This document shows positions 6,804 through 8,360 of a DNA stretch of 8,360 nucleotides, in pieces. The DNA is from an uncultured Eubacteriales bacterium (GTDB taxonomy: Bacteria; Bacillota; Clostridia; Lachnospirales; Lachnospiraceae). The notes under the pieces are model-generated. The model made no database searches. It saw nothing but the letters and a program-made list of their open reading frames with translations, and was not told where the DNA came from. Both the position numbers and the translations under genes were made by a program. The DNA lies in contig CASFUI010000161.1 of the NCBI GenBank assembly GCA_949297565.1, positions 1 through 8,360 of the forward strand. Reading direction: 5' to 3'. Each line of letters begins with the position of its first letter. Position 1 is the first letter of the stretch.

Positions 6804-7844
6804 ATGAAGATAATTAACGAGCATATAAAATCTGATGAGTATAAGAATGTTTATCTGATTTACGGTGATGAGCCGTATCTTAAAAAACAGTACAGGGATA
6901 AGCTGAAGGCTGCGATTGCAGGCGATGATACTATGAATTATACCTATTATGAGGGCGAAAAGCTCTCAGTTAGGGATATTATTGATATGGGAAACACACT
7001 TCCGTTTTTTGCCGAGCGCCGTCTTATAGTGATACAGGACAGCGGATTTTTTAAGAGTTCCAACGAACAGCTTGCGGATTACATAAGAAATATTCCGGAT
7101 TATCTTATTATTGTCTTTGTGGAAAATGAAGTAGATAAGAGAAACAAGGTATTTAAGGCTGTGAATGAGGTCGGGTATGCCACGGAGATGAAGCCTCAGA
7201 CGACAAGCGTGCTTGAAAAATGGATTGTCGGACTTCTGAAGGCGGAGGGGAAGGTTATCAGTAAAGATGCGGCTGATTTGCTGTTAAATAAGACAGGGGC
7301 GTCAATGGATTTGATTAAGGGGGAGCTTGATAAGCTTATAAGCTACTGCGCCGACAGACAGGAAGTCACGGCAGTAGATGTAGAGGCGGTATGTACGACG
7401 CAGACGGTCAGCAGGATTTTTGATATGATTGCAGCTATCGCGTCTAAAAAACAGCAGCAGGCATTGTCGCTTTATTATGATTTGCTGACGCTCAAGGAGC
7501 CTCCGATGCGTATTTTGTATCTGATTGTGAGACAGTTCAACGGAATACTTCAGGTTAAGGAGGAACTTGCGGCAGGTAAGAGCAGCGGTGAAATCGCAAG
7601 GATAATGGGAGTTGCGCCTTTTATTGTGGGAAAATATGTGTCACAGGCAAAAAATTTCAAGACGTCGCAGCTTGAGGAGGCGCTTGTTGACTGCGCCGAG
7701 GCGGAGGAAGCCGTAAAGACAGGAAGACTAAACGAAAAAATGGCTGTGGAATTGATTATAGTAAAGTATTCTGGAAAAAGCAGCAGAAGTTTTTGTCCGG
7801 AGGGAGACGGCTCCGGACAACAGCATACTGAAAGAAGAGGTTGA
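6804..7844 (+). CDS. holA: DNA polymerase III delta subunit
   Basis: HolA is the clamp-loader wrench subunit that opens the beta sliding clamp. From the ATG at 6804 it has 346 residues, near the usual size. GGAGA (6792-6796) lies 7 nt before this ATG; an in-frame GTG at 6780 has no ribosome binding site. The N-terminal part shows NVYLIYGDEPYLKKQYRDKL (15-34) and PFFAERRLIVIQDS (67-80), typical of the AAA-like domain, which lacks a functional Walker A as is normal for delta. The middle carries GASMDLIKGELDKLISY (165-181). The C-terminal collar domain includes PPMRILYLIVRQF and ends in the family-typical AEEAVKTGRLNEKMAVELIIVKYS (in two stretches, 300-323). The last 20 or so residues are Ser/Gly-rich and unlike the family, and a coding-like sequence continues in another frame; see the entry at 7780. 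The essential domains are intact. Confidence 0.93.
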   Translation: MKIINEHIKSDEYKNVYLIYGDEPYLKKQYRDKLKAAIAGDDTMNYTYYEGEKLSVRDIIDMGNTLPFFAERRLIVIQDSGFFKSSNEQLADYIRNIPDYLIIVFVENEVDKRNKVFKAVNEVGYATEMKPQTTSVLEKWIVGLLKAEGKVISKDAADLLLNKTGASMDLIKGELDKLISYCADRQEVTAVDVEAVCTTQTVSRIFDMIAAIASKKQQQALSLYYDLLTLKEPPMRILYLIVRQFNGILQVKEELAAGKSSGEIARIMGVAPFIVGKYVSQAKNFKTSQLEEALVDCAEAEEAVKTGRLNEKMAVELIIVKYSGKSSRSFCPEGDGSGQQHTERRG

Positions 7845-7866
7845 AAAGCTTGGGAATAAAGAGTAA
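7780..7866 (+). other. Coding-like tail in a second frame after holA (possible frameshifted 3' end)
   Basis: From 7780 to the TAA at 7864-7866, the frame one base ahead of holA reads 28 residues, beginning AAEVFVRRE and ending VEKLGNKE. It is a charged, helix-like sequence with normal codons. The frame has no ATG, GTG or TTG start and is closed upstream by TAA at 7762-7764, so it is not an independent gene. Removing one A from the A5 run at 7775-7779 would join it to holA residue K325 and give a 353-residue protein. In contrast, the actual holA ending (GKSSRSFCPEGDGSG and beyond) has an out-of-frame look. The cause may be a sequencing error, a real indel, or chance. Confidence 0.4.
7793..7820. 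repeat. Perfect 10-bp inverted repeat at the 3' end of holA
   Basis: TTGTCCGGAG (7793-7802) and CTCCGGACAA (7811-7820) pair perfectly around an 8-nt loop. Six of the ten pairs are G-C, making a stable hairpin. No U-run follows it on either strand: the plus strand continues CAGCATAC and the minus strand AAACTTC. It is therefore not a standard intrinsic terminator. It lies between two convergent genes, inside the last codons of holA, and may slow polymerase or protect 3' ends. Confidence 0.6.
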
Positions 7867-7876
7867 CAGGTATTGA

Positions 7877-8360
7877 TTAATAATTTTTTCTCTTAATTAA
7901 ATTGAGAGCCGCAGCGAGAAGCATAGCCATAATCTGAGCTGCGCTCATGCACCACCATATAGACGGCTCACCGAAAAACGCCGGGAATATAAACAGCAGT
8001 ATAAGCAAGAATATAATTTCCGAATATACAAGTACTGTGGATTTTACGGCTTGCTGGGTTGCATAAAATGATGAAGTTGTAACACGGGCATATGCCAGAA
8101 ATAAAAAGCCTATCAAAATTACCGGCAGATTTTTTGAAACCATTTCGCATACTGCGTCAGAGGCTCCAAACAGCTTTCCAATATAGTCTCTTGTGAAATA
8201 TAAAAGCAAAAAACATATTGACGCAATAATTTCAGCGGTAATGTAAGCCATTCTCTTTGCTTTCCTGAGTGAAGCGATGTCTCCTTTTCCGTAATAATCA
8301 CTGATAAGAGGCTGGCATCCGTCGCCGACACCCTGTAATACAAGATAGACGATATAAGAA
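7877..8360 (-). CDS. MATE-family transporter, C-terminal part (start lies beyond the right edge)
   Basis: The minus-strand frame is open from the window edge (first full codon 8359-8357) to TAA at 7879-7877, giving 160 residues. Near its beginning it has QGVGDGCQPLISDYYGKGD, the conserved Gly/Gln-Pro signature at the start of the second half of MATE transporters. A charged stretch (SLRKAKRM) and about four hydrophobic helices follow, including IIASICFLLLYF, LPVILIGFLFLAY and IIFLLILLFIFPAFF. It ends in a short basic tail, NLIKRKNY. MATE proteins export cationic compounds or drugs using sodium or proton gradients; the substrate here is unknown. An ATG at 8251 is internal and is not the start. 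The gene converges on holA with a gap of only about 10-32 bp and without a clear terminator. Confidence 0.85.
   Translation of the reverse strand, partial: SYIVYLVLQGVGDGCQPLISDYYGKGDIASLRKAKRMAYITAEIIASICFLLLYFTRDYIGKLFGASDAVCEMVSKNLPVILIGFLFLAYARVTTSSFYATQQAVKSTVLVYSEIIFLLILLFIFPAFFGEPSIWWCMSAAQIMAMLLAAALNLIKRKNY

Noticed and set aside
7890..7908. CTCTTAA/TTGAGAG hairpin inside the end of the MATE gene as a terminator
   Set aside because: The stem is short, A-T rich and contains a wobble. The T-run precedes it on the plus strand, and on the minus strand it is followed by A residues, so it has the wrong polarity for an intrinsic terminator on either strand.

Overview
The window looks like chromosomal DNA of a moderately AT-rich Gram-positive clostridial bacterium, most likely of the Lachnospiraceae. 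The basis is the Gram-positive protein families present (YfhO, GerMN lipoprotein, ComEA/ComEC, WalR/PhoP-type regulator), strong AGGAGG-type ribosome binding sites and the base composition. The genus cannot be fixed by eye. No RNA genes, insertion sequences, phage genes or CRISPR arrays were seen.

Layout. At the left edge (1-271, minus strand) is the 5' end of a YfhO-family membrane protein gene with a TTG start. A 150-bp divergent regulatory region (272-421) holds a quasi-palindrome built from a tandem octamer, a promoter candidate facing right, and a hairpin that covers the ribosome binding site of the next gene. A plus-strand cluster then runs from 422 to about 7866: comEA (DNA-uptake receptor), an OmpR/PhoB-type response regulator, a membrane histidine kinase with an extracytoplasmic sensor domain, a GerMN-domain lipoprotein, comEC (DNA channel with a metallo-beta-lactamase-type domain) and holA (DNA polymerase III delta subunit). 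At the right edge (7877-8360, minus strand) is the C-terminal part of a MATE-family transporter, convergent with holA.

How the genes may work together. comEA and comEC encode consecutive steps of transformation-type DNA uptake and are often neighbours. Here a complete two-component system plus a lipoprotein sits between them. Regulator, kinase and GerMN lipoprotein in this order recall the actinobacterial MtrA-MtrB-LpqB module, in which the lipoprotein also carries a GerMN domain and tunes the kinase. The inferred unit is an envelope-sensing system embedded in a DNA-uptake operon. Two extra promoters with extended -10 boxes, before the kinase and before holA, suggest that parts of the cluster can be expressed separately.

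Points of detail. comEC appears to start at a non-standard ATA codon that overlaps the preceding stop as ATAA. The 3' end of holA looks frameshifted at an A5 run, leaving a coding-like tail in another frame. A perfect 10-bp GC-rich inverted repeat lies in the same place. The track-independent start choices for kinase, lipoprotein and holA rest on ribosome binding site spacing and are explained in each entry.
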